Shown in pieces: positions 32,775-44,360 of a stretch of DNA of 64,000 bases (positions within the stretch are counted from its first letter, which is position 1; the number at the start of each line of letters is the position of its first letter). The notes under the pieces are model-generated. The model was not told where the DNA came from and made no database searches. It saw nothing but the letters and a program-made list of their open reading frames with translations. The position numbers were made by a program, and so were the translations under genes. The stretch is from Diphasiastrum complanatum (Eukaryota; Streptophyta; Lycopodiopsida; Lycopodiales; Lycopodiaceae). Location of the stretch: the NCBI GenBank assembly GCA_029204225.1, contig CM055107.1, forward strand, positions 30,591,410-30,655,409. Direction: 5' to 3'.

Positions 32775-34061
32775 TCAATGATTTTGTACTATTTGAGATG
32801 GCATTAAACATAAAGTACTTACGAGTCTTCCGTTGATTATAAATCTGAAATATGTTGGTAGATTGGTTTGTAATAGCACGAGCTCTGTTCTGATAAAATC
32901 AAGATTCCAATGCTCTTCCACCTCAACCATAGTCAAAATCAAGCTTCCAATGCTCTTCCACCTCAACCATAGTCAAATATTCCTCATTGTAGATAATCAT
33001 TTACCTCCATTCGGTTTGTGTGACCATTTAGCTCAAAGTCTTGATCCAGTGGTAGCCACGTACCTTCAATTTTCTTGTATCTCTGATAGCTAAATGTGAG
33101 ACTGAACATTTGCTTTTCGATATGATAACGAAAGATCATTAAAGATTTTTTAATCTTGCATTCTATGTCATTATTTGTTTTACTATCCCAGCCTTGATCC
33201 ATGAGATCTGACAAAGTCTCATGTGATAAATCCTTGCAAACAAATAAAGTTGGTGTCCTATGAACACTAGCACTTGAGAAAAATTCAACAAATATATGCA
33301 ATGAGATAAAGCTACTCAGGTGAACAATTTTTGAGCCTGTGCTTATCTTCATAGCATTTATAATATCAATGAGTAGCTTGCATTGCAAGGATTCAGAAAC
33401 AATACTGTCAAGAGTAGGCCACTCATCACTCTGAAAACTAGGCAATGGAATTGCTTCAAGCTTGCCAAAACCTCCATCCGTTTGTGGTGTATATAAAGAT
33501 TCATAAAAATAGATACCACAATCTGCAAGTTCCTTTGGACTTCTTCTTCTGTATTGCAGTTTTTCAACATCAGAGTGAATCACGTCCAATATTCCTACAA
33601 GTGATTGTGCTGGCTCTCATTCACTTATGCATGATGGATATAAATCTGAAAGAAAAAAACAATGTTGAGGCAATTAAATCATAATATGAAGAGCATCAAT
33701 AAAGAAAATCACTTATGATTGTTGTAGAGTGCATATGTTTTGATATACTTACAATTACATATTCGATGATCATGAGGATTGATATCATGTACTTTGATTT
33801 CTGAATGCATATATACATGTTGTACTAAACCTTCTGATATCGAATGACCTCCCGAGGTGGTTTTAAACTCCAGAATTTTTGCTTTTCAATAAGATTTGTA
33901 TGTCATTTTTGCTCTTTTCTTTTGTCGAAAATTGCCCTTTGATGATGGATGCAGCAACACCCATGAATTCTTCATATATTTTGTCGGCTTCCAGTTATCA
34001 GCTTCATCTTTCTCATTGTAAAGAATCACATACTCGACTGTAGATCTGGGTCTCTTTGCCA
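32775..34061 (-). pseudogene. Element B gene 4, basic N terminus, unknown function
   Basis: It begins MAKRPRSTVEYVIL near 34061 and contains WKPTKYMKNSWVLLHPSSKG, a stop where element A has Trp (SY*KAKILEF), LVQHVYMHSEI, an intron, GGFGKLEAIPLP, then a 201-codon open stretch (33589-32984) with VHRTPTLFVCKD, MFSLTFSYQR and WLPLDQDF, and finally FIINGRLV. A ~39-bp tandem duplication near 32906-32985 interrupts the end. No family is recognised; a small beta-barrel fold near the start is only a guess. Confidence 0.55.
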
Positions 34062-34484
34062 TTGTTATTTTCAAAGCTTGGGCGCCCAAATCTCTCTGAT
34101 ATGATACTTAATTTCAATTTTTCATATCACATTTAATCTAATGTGAATGCCACCATAGTCACAATTATTGTGTATCCCATATTTTAAGTAACTATACATA
34201 CAATATTTCTATAACAGTAACTAGTACGGTTAGCAAATTTTATTATACTAACTAGCATAGTTAAGTAAATTTAACTTGAGGTATTGACGTCGGGCAGATT
34301 AGCACGTGTCGGACAGGAAGAAGAAACCATTGGGATAAGTCCATGCTGTCTGAACACAAATTTCAAAGATTTCTATACTGTATTTTTATTTCTCAGTTAA
34401 TTTGAACTATGTTACGTAGATTTCAAATCTGTGCATTTTGATTGGGCCTGGTGACGGTCGAAACTAGAGAAAAAAAATAAAAGT

Positions 34485-34524
34485 ATTTTTACAAAGGGTC
34501 TTTTTTTATTTTGGAACTTCTCTA
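34485..34524. repeat. Element B right terminal repeat
   Basis: CAAAGGGTCTTTTTTTATTTTG then GAACTTCTCTAATG. The inverse begins CATTAGAGAAGTTC, matching the left end of element A (CATTAGAGGAGTTC) closely. Confidence 0.65.
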
Positions 34525-34539
34525 ATGTTGCATCTTATC

Positions 34540-35521
34540 CTATCACCTCATCATCTAATTTATTATAATACTTCTAACAAAAGGAAGCAGTAAGTTATTG
34601 TCAAGAAGTTACCTAATTCATTTTAAAAAAACAGACTTTCACACTAAAAAACATAGAACACTCAACATGAAAAGTACTATTCTCACACTCTATTCTTTAA
34701 AAGCCAATAACATAGGGCATTGTATTCAGACGCGTCAAAATTTTTTCCAAGAATATGTTATCACTCGACAATGATAGAATGAGTCTTTTGCTGGGATTCA
34801 ACAGGTGGATCAACCTTCAATTTCTGTTGCAACAAAATGTAGCAACAAGGAATCCTCGATATCGATTTAGTAATTAGACCGACTTTGAACTCTTTGAAGT
34901 CTGTCCTACTGATCACAACTTCAAAGTTGCTGGATCAACTAAGTCGATTCCCTAGCCATGCACAAATTACCTTGATTACAGAGTTTAGATTTGCGGAAGC
35001 GTTGTATCACATGCAGTGATTAGAGCAAAAAAATCGAGCAGTGTTACCAGTCATATAAAACGATTTAATCTATAAATGATTAATCCGCTAGTACGAAGCA
35101 CCCTAAACATGAATGAAAATGAGCATTCAAAACGACATCGACAACTCAGATTATTGGAATAGGAATCATGCAATCGTGAAGAGAATACAGTTTGAATGCT
35201 GAATAGAGTCGCGATCTTTCTGAAATAAAACTCTGTAATAACAGAGAGGAAGATCAAAACTACTTCAACATGACGTGAAAGTCGAAGACGTAGTTTGTCT
35301 TTGATTAAACATCGGAGACTTCGATGTCGAGGAAGTCGATGATGTGGACGTCGAAGTCGGGCTCAAAACAATTTGTCAAGAAAAGTCAATGTCGGTTATG
35401 TCGATGTAGACTATCACGTCTTTCCTTGCATTTCTACAGATTGTAAGAATATTTACAATAGCAAAATGAATGGATCTAGATTAGTAGAGAGAGATAGGGA
35501 TGGAGAAAATAGAAATCCAAC
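34540..35521 (-). repeat. Copia LTR fragment
   Basis: The high end reads AAATCCAACA followed by a run of C, i.e. TGTTGGATTT preceded by a polypurine tract on the minus strand, exactly as in Copia-1. The low boundary is not defined. No partner LTR is seen in the window. Confidence 0.55.
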
Positions 35522-35760
35522 ACCCCCCCCCTTAATCTGGATCTTTGAATGTCTTGATTTGTAAATTCAAGATAGCACAAAAATTCTTGTGTGCTTCTTG
35601 ATTCAATTCCTTTTTAAATATGTCAACTGCCATGTACTGGGTTCTGCAAAATTTTAGACTCACCTCCTTGTTGAGTATCATGCTTCTGGTATAGTGATAT
35701 CCGATTTCGATGTAAGAATAGAGAACCAAAGCTGGTACTTTGAAACGTGTTATAAGTCTA
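35522..35760 (-). pseudogene. Copia RNase H end fragment
   Basis: The sequence CTTAATCTGGATC, CACAAAAATTCTTGTGTGC and the following 150 bp match 2680-2870 of Copia-1, the end of the RNase H region next to the polypurine tract. The rest of that element is gone. Confidence 0.65.
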
Positions 35761-36189
35761 AATGTAGGGTTCTCCAGAGTAACAAATACCGTTGTTGGGA
35801 TACTTTAAGAGTACCAAAGCAATAAGCACCAAAAAAAACTTACTCTTTTCAAGCCCCTTGTGAGCCCAAGCCCTGGCCTCCTTGGGGATCTTCTTGTTGC
35901 ACCCTGGGTTCACATAAAAGTCTTTGGTGCTTATGGTCACAACAAGACATAATGGATGGCAAGAATGTCCGCAAGCAAACCTGAATGATCTGAAAAGAAA
36001 GGTGGAGTCCAATGACTTGCCGCATGCAATGCAAAACCCAAGGGTGTGGATATAGTCTACCCCACCCACCACGTGGGGTCTCGGGAACAAAGTGAATCTG
36101 TGCTCCCGGCTAATCCTCTCTTGCATGAGATTCACAAAATCAGTGTGCCCTTGAGCATCCTTCCAATCTGACTCCAGCTTTTTGTATTC

Positions 36190-36705
36190 CCTCTACAATG
36201 AAAATCCGAATTATTACAAAATAGCACCAAACAATAAACAACAGTACCAAACAATAGCCAACATTGTATATGCTATACAATAGCTTCAAAACTATCAAGC
36301 ATTTTAAAAAAAACTACCAAGCAAAGCATAAAAGTGCCAAACAATACTAATAAACGAACCCAGAAGTACCAAAAGTACCAAACAGAATCTTAAAAGCACC
36401 AAAAATTGTATAGAAAATGTCGAACAATATAAAAAAACGAATCCAGAGTACCAAAAGTACCAAAAACACCATAAAAGTATAAATCTAGGGTATAAAAAAC
36501 AACACACCATAAAAGTTCCAAAAACATCATAAAAGTATAATCCAAAAGTACAAAAAGTACCAAAATCACCATAAAAGTACCAAAAAAATAGATGAAAATT
36601 ATTAAAAGCTCCAAAGGTTTAATTATAACGACCACAACGTGTTTATAAACTTCAAAAGAATGAAAAGTACCAAACAGAAAATGGAAGACTACCAAAAAAT
36701 TTACC
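36190..36705. repeat. AAGTACCAAA-like low-complexity repeat (intron)
   Basis: Dense degenerate copies of ACCAAAAGTACCAAA interrupted by AT-rich spacers. It lies between two exons of the minus-strand gene, bounded by a donor (GAGGAG|GTAAATT) near 36705. Confidence 0.75.
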
Positions 36706-37619
36706 TCCTCCTCTACAGCCTCCCTTCTTAGGGACTGGGCATCCGTTTGCACTTCAACTTTTTTTAGCATCCGTCTTGTCAAAATGAGCTCATCATCCAC
36801 TTCTTTTATCTCCTCTTCATTGGGAGGAGTCTGTGTCTGCAACTCAACCACTCATTTTTCCAGCTCATGAATCTCGTCCTTGATTACTTAAACGACCGTG
36901 TTTCACCTTGCTTGACCAGTAGTTTTTCCTTTTTCTTCCGAATGTTGTCCTTCAATTCTGACAGCCTTGCAAGCATCCACCCTGATCTTTCTGCAACTAT
37001 CTGATTCATCGCCTCCACCTCAGGCATATATCCTGGAGAGGACAGAGCAACATGGGACATACTGTCCTCACCTCCGAACTTGCTGGAGTACTCTCTCTTG
37101 TCTCCAAATCCTGGTTGCCCACTCTGAGAGGGCCTGTTAGCCCTGTTCCAAGTACAACTTTTTCTGTAGGCAATCCTTCTTGCTGCTGCACATTGCAATT
37201 ACATTCTCGTCAAATCTCGCCCATGCTATCTTGTGATAGGCAGGGTCCAATTTGGCAGCCTTGTAGCGCTCAAAGGCATAGCATTTGGCGAATCTGGTTG
37301 TGATTTTGTTGTAGGATGGAGAAGCCTGCACCTTGTGGAAGAGCAGATGACACTCATCCACAAATTGTGGATGCAGTTGGTTAAGATATATCTTAGCATT
37401 TTTTTGTATCCCAGCATGAAGACCGTAACCCACTGACTGTCTGGCAGATCAGTGTCTAGTAGGTCTTCTGCCAGTTTGCCCTCTAGGATCAAGCCATATT
37501 CTTCATGAAGTTCCTTGGCTGAGTAGCAGAACTTCCACAAGATCGGGTACTCATCCATTTTGTTTTTTCCTACGAAACAGAGTGTTAATTATAACACACA
37601 CTATTCACTGTAAATCCTC

Positions 37620-38590
37620 ACATAGAAAGTACCAAATAACCAAATAAAGTACCAAAAGAAGCTATACTTCCAAATTAAGTACCATAAGCAGTTTTTTAAA
37701 ATTCCAAGTTATGTACAAAAACCTGCTAAAGTAATAAATTAAGTACCAAAATTACTAAAGTACCATAAGTACTGAATTAAGAACCAAAAGCAGCTGATTA
37801 CTACCATAATATCAAAAGTACCAAAAGTACCAAAAGTAGCCAAAGTACCAAAAGTACCAACAGCACCAAAAAGTACCAAAAATACTAAATTAAAAACTAA
37901 AAGCAGCCAATTAGTACCATAATACCAAACTACTAAAACTACCAAAATCAGAAAAAGTACCAAGTTAAGTACTACTTAAGTACCAAAGGTAGCTAAAGTA
38001 CTAAATTAAGTACCAAAAGCAAATAAAGTATCAAGTTAAGTAAGTACCAGATAAAGTACCAAAATACAAAATTAAGTACTAGACCAAGTACCAAAAGCAA
38101 CTTGGTACCAAGTACCAAATGTACCAAAAGCAGCTAAAGTACCACCCTAGACCCTAAAAGCAAAGAAAGCACCAAGGTAAGTAAGTACCAAAATTAGATA
38201 AAGTACCAAAGTACAAAATTTATACCAAAAGCAGCTAATTACTACCAGAACTACCAAATTAAGTACCAAAGTAACTAAAGTACTACTTAAGTACCAAAAT
38301 TAGCTAAAGTACTAAATTAAGTACCGAAAGTAACAAAGTATCAGTTTAGTACCAAATCCAGCTAAAGTACTAAAAGCAGCAAATTTCTACCACAATATCT
38401 AAATTACCAAACTAAGTACTTTAGGTAGCTAAAGTACCAAGTTAAGTATCAACAACAGCTAAAGTACGAAATTAAGTACCAAAATCAACTAAAATAGTCA
38501 ATTAAGACCTAAAACTAGCTATAGTTGTAAATTAAGGACCAAAAGCAGCTAATTACTACCATAATACTAAAAGTGCTAAAAGTAACGAAA
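37620..38590. repeat. AAGTACCAAA-like low-complexity repeat (intron), ~1 kb
   Basis: Tens of degenerate copies of AAGTACCAAA with related variants (AGTACTAAATTAAGTACC, AAGCAGCTAAAGTACC). It fills the intron between the first and second recognised exons of the same gene. GTAC occurs far more often than expected for AT-rich DNA. Confidence 0.85.
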
Positions 38591-38929
38591 TTCATTATAG
38601 ACAGAATCCTATAATGTAATTTACTCTTTCTCTTGTGGCTTGAACGATCGCCGACTGCAGCATCCATCCTCTCAAACGATTCGTCGAGCTGTGAATGTGT
38701 GGTCTCGGATTGATCCATGACACCCGTCCTAGCTGGTGATCCATCATGGTAGCTGGTCCGTGGCCGTTTATGCATGCTGAGAGGTGTGCTTGATGTCTCA
38801 GAATTTTCATCATTGGCCTTAGAGGCTGGCCTTAGAGGCAGCTTTGCACTTCCTCCCTGTAGGTGTCTTCATCTTTTACGAAAGATGGTCGAGAAAGCCA
38901 CGACAATAGAAAGAAAGGATAGCAGAATG

Positions 38930-39240
38930 CAACAATAGAAATGTTTTGAGAGCAAAAATGAACGATAGCAATGAACCGAGAAAAAAGCAAGAAAGCAAGA
39001 AAGCAAATTGGAATGAATTGATAGCAGAAAGCAATCATAGTAGAAAGCAAGATATCAGAAAACAAGATAGTAGATGAACTGATAGCAATGTGAACTGATC
39101 ATAGCAAATGATATGTTCACTGATAGCAGAAAGCAAGATAGTAGAAGAACTGGTAGCAAAAAGCAAGATAGCAATGTGAACTGAGCATAGCAGATAGCAA
39201 CGATATGTTCACTGATAGCAGAAAGCAAGGATAGCACTAA
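38930..39240. repeat. GATAGCAGAAAGCAA minisatellite
   Basis: Irregular tandem copies of GATAGCAGAAAGCAA and AAGATAGTAGAA, plus a ~70-bp repeat with AACTGAGCATAGCA and GATATGTTCACTGATAGCAG. It lies upstream of the first exon of the minus-strand gene at 35.8-38.9 kb. Confidence 0.75.
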
Positions 39241-39710
39241 ATTGATTATTTGGAGGGCAAAGCATTTATTATCCAAATTCAAATTAGATAAAGTAGGCCC
39301 ATGTGATGAGTATGCTGATAATTGTCAAGGACGCCTTCATTGCATTAACTCGTGAGACCTATCACTTCCTCCAAAAAGTGAGAAATGTATAACCATAAGT
39401 ATTGTATTGGAAATATAAATTGTGAGTAATAAAATCCACAAAGATTGACATATACTACCAAAAGGTACTATGGAAAATGGGTTCTTTTTTAGAACCACCA
39501 AAACATGCTTTTAGCCATTAATAGACATAGATGGTGAAACCAGATCATATATAAATATATAATCCGATCCAATAAAAAATTACATTTTGTTTTGTTTCTT
39601 AAGAAAGGGTTTGGAGCAAAATTCTCTTCCTTTCTACTTGCTACATCAAAGTTAAACATCAACCAACTAAAAGCAAAATCATAAAGGAACTTATTAAAAA
39701 CTCCCTAGTT
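39241..39710. other. no gene recognised
   Basis: AT-rich spacer. No coding frame, RNA gene or repeat boundary found. Confidence 0.4.
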
Positions 39711-40345
39711 GTCATCATCTGAATCTGAGTCTTGTTTGGAAGCTTGCCCTTCACTCTCATTGTCAAACATCTCCCCTTCTGCTTCTCCTTCCTCTTCTTC
39801 CGCCAACTCCTCCTCTACATAAGAAGCCAAAGTTTTCTACACATCACAAAACACAATAAAATTCATTAGCAAATAAGCAAAGTAAAAGAAACTTATTATC
39901 AAACAAGAAAAGAAAATGAAATTCATTACTAAATATTATAAGCAAATGAAATGTAACAACAATTTACCATAGGATAAATGCTTTGTTGTGAGCAAGATGG
40001 TTAACCAAAGCATTATAACCTTGTTGGTACCCAATCTTGTACTCAATATTCAAATATTTTCTCCCATAATCTTCTTCCTACATAAACATGAATCCAATGA
40101 CTTAGATCTAAAAAATTATTAGTAATCAAAGAAAAACTATCTAACTAATAAAATTATCCTAAAAATCAAAACTTACAAAATGGGCTTGCAAAAGATATTA
40201 ATCCGGGATTTGGTTGCTTCCCATTGCTGTTTAAATCAATCGGGATTCGAATGCTTGGCCTCATGTATCACCTTTGCCCAATCTTTTTTGGAAGCCCAAC
40301 CTAGTCTTCTAAATGATTGACATTTATGACGAATGTGCATACACA
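39711..40345 (-). pseudogene. unrecognised minus-strand gene fragment with acidic C terminus
   Basis: Three exon-like pieces: CQSFRRLGWASKKDWAKVIH with FKQQWEATKSRINIFCKPI (40330-40180, one stop); EEDYGRKYLNIEYKIGYQQG then YNALVNHLAHNKAFI, ending at a donor (ATG|GTAAATT, near 39968); and a last exon KTLASYVEEELAEEEEGEAE... QDSDSDDDN with stop at 39711. The strongly acidic tail is distinctive. No family recognised. It may belong to the same transposon as the gene at 35.8-38.9 kb. Confidence 0.4.
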
Positions 40346-40550
40346 TAGAGTTGATTTATAAAAATAAATAATTTTAATCTCTTATCTCACTCTATCAAGG
40401 AAAGTAAAAGTGAGATAAGACATTTAAACTGTTCATTTTAAAGGACAACTACAAGGTGTTCTGAATGAAACAGAAGGGCAGAATGCTTGCAGGGTTTAAG
40501 CAGAGAAACAGAAAATAGTTCATGTTTGTTTTCTTCAACAAACCTCTGCA
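40346..40550 (-). pseudogene. 5' leader of a minus-strand retroelement
   Basis: The sequence follows a primer-binding-site variant (TGGTATCAAAGC on the minus strand, 40551-40562) that abuts the inverted LTR pair. Only the start of the leader is visible before sequence of another origin. Confidence 0.4.
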
Positions 40551-40563
40551 GCTTTGATACCAC

Positions 40564-41798
40564 TGTCGATTCTATCTGCCGGCTACTGCTTGCTGGATCA
40601 GATCTACAATCCTCCAAAGTGTAGACAAACACTGTTGACCTACATTATAATTCTCTTAAACATTCAACGAGGATGAACCAGTGTGCAAAATAAAGAATAA
40701 ATAGCTAAACATGTATAGACAACAATTAGACATCAAAACATTCGATATCATTCAAGATAAGAAAGCCATCTACATAATATCTACTATATTATCAGTGAAT
40801 TCTTTTCTTGAGTGTTGTATGACAAAACCACCCAACACGTCGTCGTAAGAGAAGCTATGTCTCTCAAGGATAATATGAGGTCGTCTCGCTTACTAGCGGA
40901 CTTCTTGGACATCGGCTGATAGTTATGTGCCTAGCTCACATTGGTATTCAACCAATCTAATGCTCAACCAATTCTCTCATCTTTAGACTGCTTATATGGA
41001 TGGAAAGAAAAAGGGTTTAATCTGATCTATGATTACAAGAATGGTTGGCTAGGCATGTTCTAACAGTGCTCAGTTTGCCGCGCCATCGCCTGTGGAGATG
41101 GTAGTCCTCTTGGTGCTTGGCTTGATCTCCGATGGATCTCCACACGTGAAAGGACAGATGAGATCGGGCATCATCCTCTAGAGATTGACAAGATACCGTT
41201 GGAACGTGCCTACTCAGCCATTCTTGTAATCTTATGATCTGCTAATCATGTCCTCCTCTCTACGTACATGTAGATTGTAATTATTGATTATGCAGAAGCA
41301 AGCAATAGATTGCTAATATACCAATGTAAGCAAGAAGTCCACTGTGTAGTTAGCTAACGTTCAAGAAGTCCGCTAGTAAGCGCAACAAGTTCTGATTCGC
41401 GAAAGACAGAGTTTCTTTCGTGTTGACACATTGTGTGGTCTGTCACAACAATGCTTAAGAAATTCTCTAATAATGTAGTAGATGTTCATGCAGATGACTT
41501 TCTTGTCTTGAACATGATTGAATGTTTAATTGCCTGATAGTTGTATGTTTGTAGTCAACTGGAACAATCTTATTTCGCACACTGGTTTTACCTTGTTGAA
41601 TGCATAAGTAAATTATACGTAGATCAGTAGTGTTTGTCCTCACCTTGGAGGATTGTAGATCCTATCACAGAGGGCAGTAGACCCAAGGACATAATTGAAT
41701 TCCATTTGGTTTTGTTTTTGTGGAAATTCCAATAGGGGTAGCAGAGCGAAATAAGTCGTGTCTGGATATCAGTTGTGCTTAATCTGTTATGCTCATCA
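40564..41798. repeat. inverted (head-to-head) LTR pair
   Basis: The minus-strand reading from about 41000 down to 40564 matches the plus-strand reading from about 41300 to 41798 over ~450 bp: CAAGAAGTCCGCTAGTAAGCG, GCACACTGGTT and GGAGGATTGTAGATC occur in both. Each outer end is followed by a primer-site variant pointing outward (TGGTATCAAAGC left, TGGTATTAGAGC right). Two LTRs of one family therefore face away from each other with their 5' ends in the centre. Confidence 0.8.
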
Positions 41799-42640
41799 GT
41801 GGTATTAGAGCAAGGAGATTCTCAACAAAAGATCTATTCTTAGGATGGAGATCATTCTTAAGATAGATCAAAGTAGTGTGGCCAAAACTATGCTAAAGCT
41901 AGTTGAAGAGGGAGTGTGAAAATTGTCAACTAGTTTCGTTGGTTCTATTTGGCAATTTGGAGGCCAAACTTAGATTTCAACTTAGAGGTTTATTTCTTCA
42001 CATCAATAAGGACTACAAATAGTGCCCTTACTATTTATAACAAGTAGGTGATTGACAAGGACATATTTGGACCTATGGAATTGCTTCACACGTGTGAGGA
42101 CTGTTGTACAATCACTATAGTATAGACATGGACAATAGGCAATTGGATTTTATCATTCAATGTGTATTTTTCATGATTTTACCTAAACTAGCATGCTAGA
42201 ATGGAGATTTTCTACATTGTTGATTTTGTGTGACATGGATCCATTTATGTCATCATTGGATCTGATTTTTTCAAACATACGATGTGCTTTTGAATTTGTT
42301 TTTTCCTTGCATGCACCTCTCTTTCAAAGAGCAAGCATTGGAATTTAAAACATATATTTGTGTTCTCCATTGTGGTGACATAGAGCACGTCAATCACCCT
42401 AATTATATTGAGTTCTTGCATATGGTGTGAAACATTATTCAAAGGGACATCAATGCTAGTCAAGGAAAATAAACCTAATCCAACATTAGGAAAATGCTCA
42501 TTGGGCTTGATTATCTCAATATGAAAATGATGTCCCACATTATGGTAGTGGTACCCTATCAAACAAACATGAATATTTCTTTCTATCAAATGGCTTAACT
42601 AGTGCATGTAGATGAGGTGGAATGGGAGACTTGGTCAACA
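41799..42640 (+). pseudogene. retroelement fragment related to the Copia-5 family 3' end
   Basis: After a TGGTATTAGAGC primer-site variant the sequence GATCTATTCTTAGGATGGAG...GATCAAAGTAGTGTGG... AGTTGAAGAGGGAGTGTGA matches 59396-59486, the stretch just before the Copia-5 3' LTR. No usable coding frame remains. Confidence 0.5.
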
Positions 42641-44360
42641 AGTTTAAACCATTTTTAGACAAGTTGACAATATGTAAAAAAATTTGTTCAGTTTCAAATT
42701 TTGTCAAAATGCGTCCAAGTCATGTTTTTTTTTAATGGAGTAGATAAGATAGAAGAATGTGTACATTGAGTGTGATGGGATACACGATATATATATATAT
42801 GTGGTGATGTCATGGGATGGATATAATTTATAATAGTATTTGCATGAGGTGTTGTGAAACGGATATAGTCTATGTGTGGTGACATAGTGGGATGAATAGA
42901 ATCCATGAGTTGCATTGGAGTGAGTGGGATCTATATGAGGCATATAACTAGGCATAACCTCTACATTACTTGGTGTGTAGTGACTAGTGACATCATCAAT
43001 AAGATCATCAAATAGATCTTTGTCTAATGGCAAATATGATCCAAAATGTATGTTTCTTATCTGGTTGATAATATTATCAATTGTGTAAGAGTTTGACACC
43101 AATGTATTATTCTACAAGAGAGAAAAAGTATACAAGCATTAGTCCTTTAAAAAAAAATTGTGTATGATAAGGACCAGTACTAAGCAAATAAATATACCTC
43201 CAAAACCAAGTCAAGTTCCTCAAGGTGCTTTCCAGACTTTCAAAAACTTGTACTACTATTCATCTTGTTCGAACTTCAAATCCTTTGCATTGCTTAGTCT
43301 CACAATATATCTTTTTGTTGTACTCCATTATCCCATCCCATATTTAAGTTGTTTGCAAAGGATTCATTTCTCTCATTGCTTGGAATTGAACTCCAAAGTG
43401 CTCGGGCATGGCTTCTTCCTCTGGTGAGAATGAGCTCTCAACACATGCTCTTGGGTATGCACAAGGCATCCCTAATATTAGTTGGGTAACAAGCAAGGAG
43501 GTAGAAAGTGCCACGTCTAGCATGGATTCTAACTTAAAGACGTTCAGTCATAATCCTACACATGGTAGCTTGATGCCACTAGCTTTTCAACCAAGCACAA
43601 TGACCCATTATGTAAATCAATGGTTCTCCTAATACTAAGTTGAATTACTATTGTGGCACCTAGCAATAGTAGGGTAAAATTAGCTTGTCTCGCAATGGTC
43701 TAAAACTAGCCCACGTTCCCTATTTGTGGGTGAACAATCCCACACTTGGTGAATTCTGCCTTATAATGATAGAAAGAGCCAACATCGAAAGATTATAAAG
43801 CAATGTCGCTATGGATGCTTGGCTATCACAAGCCATTTATCCATGTGACAACTTCTTTGACACCTCTAGCTTCAAATTAACACAAGACGGTTTGCGCTTG
43901 ACAAGAAAGCAACTTATTAGGCAAACTACCAATAGCATGTAGAGTCAAGCCGCAAATTCTTAGGCCCAACCTTCAGAGCCAACACTTTTGTCAAAGTTAC
44001 GGATTAGTTTTGATGACTTCCCTTACCTACATTGTTCTATCGACTAATGCATGTTCAGCTTGGAGACCTGATGCAGTTGTGAATATGAACGGGCCTGCTC
44101 AATAGTTGCTCCTCCAAATTTTCAAGGGCCGTTGAGAGTGCACTAAACACCACAATACTTGTTGTGATTTAAAAGCTGCTAGATGCTCTCTCCAGGTAAT
44201 CCAATTTCAAAGTGGGCAAACAATTAAAAATCAAAGACAACACTTCCTAGGACTCTCGTTGACATCTTCAGATTTTCCATGAAGAAGAATCATGCCTGTT
44301 AGTTTCCTTACACCTCAATGGGTTTGCCACCCACCATCTTGCACACATGCTAGACTCCTT
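42641..44360. other. no confident gene; low-quality frames
   Basis: A 132-codon minus-strand frame (43102-42704, rich in His, Thr and Tyr) and a 74-codon plus-strand frame (43408-43632) show no recognisable domain and look like noise or very old transposon sequence. A short (TA)n stands at 42788-42800. Confidence 0.35.

Larger units (their letters stand above)
26429..34524. mobile_element. Element B: second copy of the multigene DNA element, left-truncated
   Basis: It is collinear with element A from inside the transposase gene (A position ~9170) to the right terminal repeat. The left end and ORF1 are missing; Copia-4 abuts directly. Gene order, intron positions, control-region arrays and right terminal repeat (AAGGGTCTTTTTTT then GAACTTCTCTAATG) all match element A, but the sequences have diverged clearly, so this is an independent copy and not a recent segmental duplication. 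It lacks the insertion found in gene 4 of element A. Confidence 0.8.
35761..38870 (-). pseudogene. unrecognised multi-exon gene, coiled coil plus zinc-binding C terminus
   Basis: Minus-strand exons in order: MKTPTGRKCKAASKA and HKRPRTSYHDGSPARTG...SSHKRK (38870-38635); MDEYPILWKFCYSAKELHEEY with FVDECHLLFHKV, DPAYHKIAWARFDENVIAMC (37558-37140); SEWATR... LARLSELKDNIRKKKEKL (37198-36884); EEEIKEVDDELILTRRMLKKV (36851-36710); then MQERISREHRF with CIACG, FACGHSCHPLC and NPGC (36135-35760). The last exon looks like a degenerate RING/treble-clef zinc finger. Frameshifts occur near 37390 and 37140 and a GCCTCTAAGGCCA duplication near 38830. Low-complexity introns separate the exons. I suspect a transposon gene, but do not recognise the family. 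Confidence 0.5.

Noticed and set aside
42704-43102. 132-codon frame rich in His/Thr/Tyr
   Set aside because: Composition reflects TA- and CA-rich DNA; no motif or homologous copy seen in the window.
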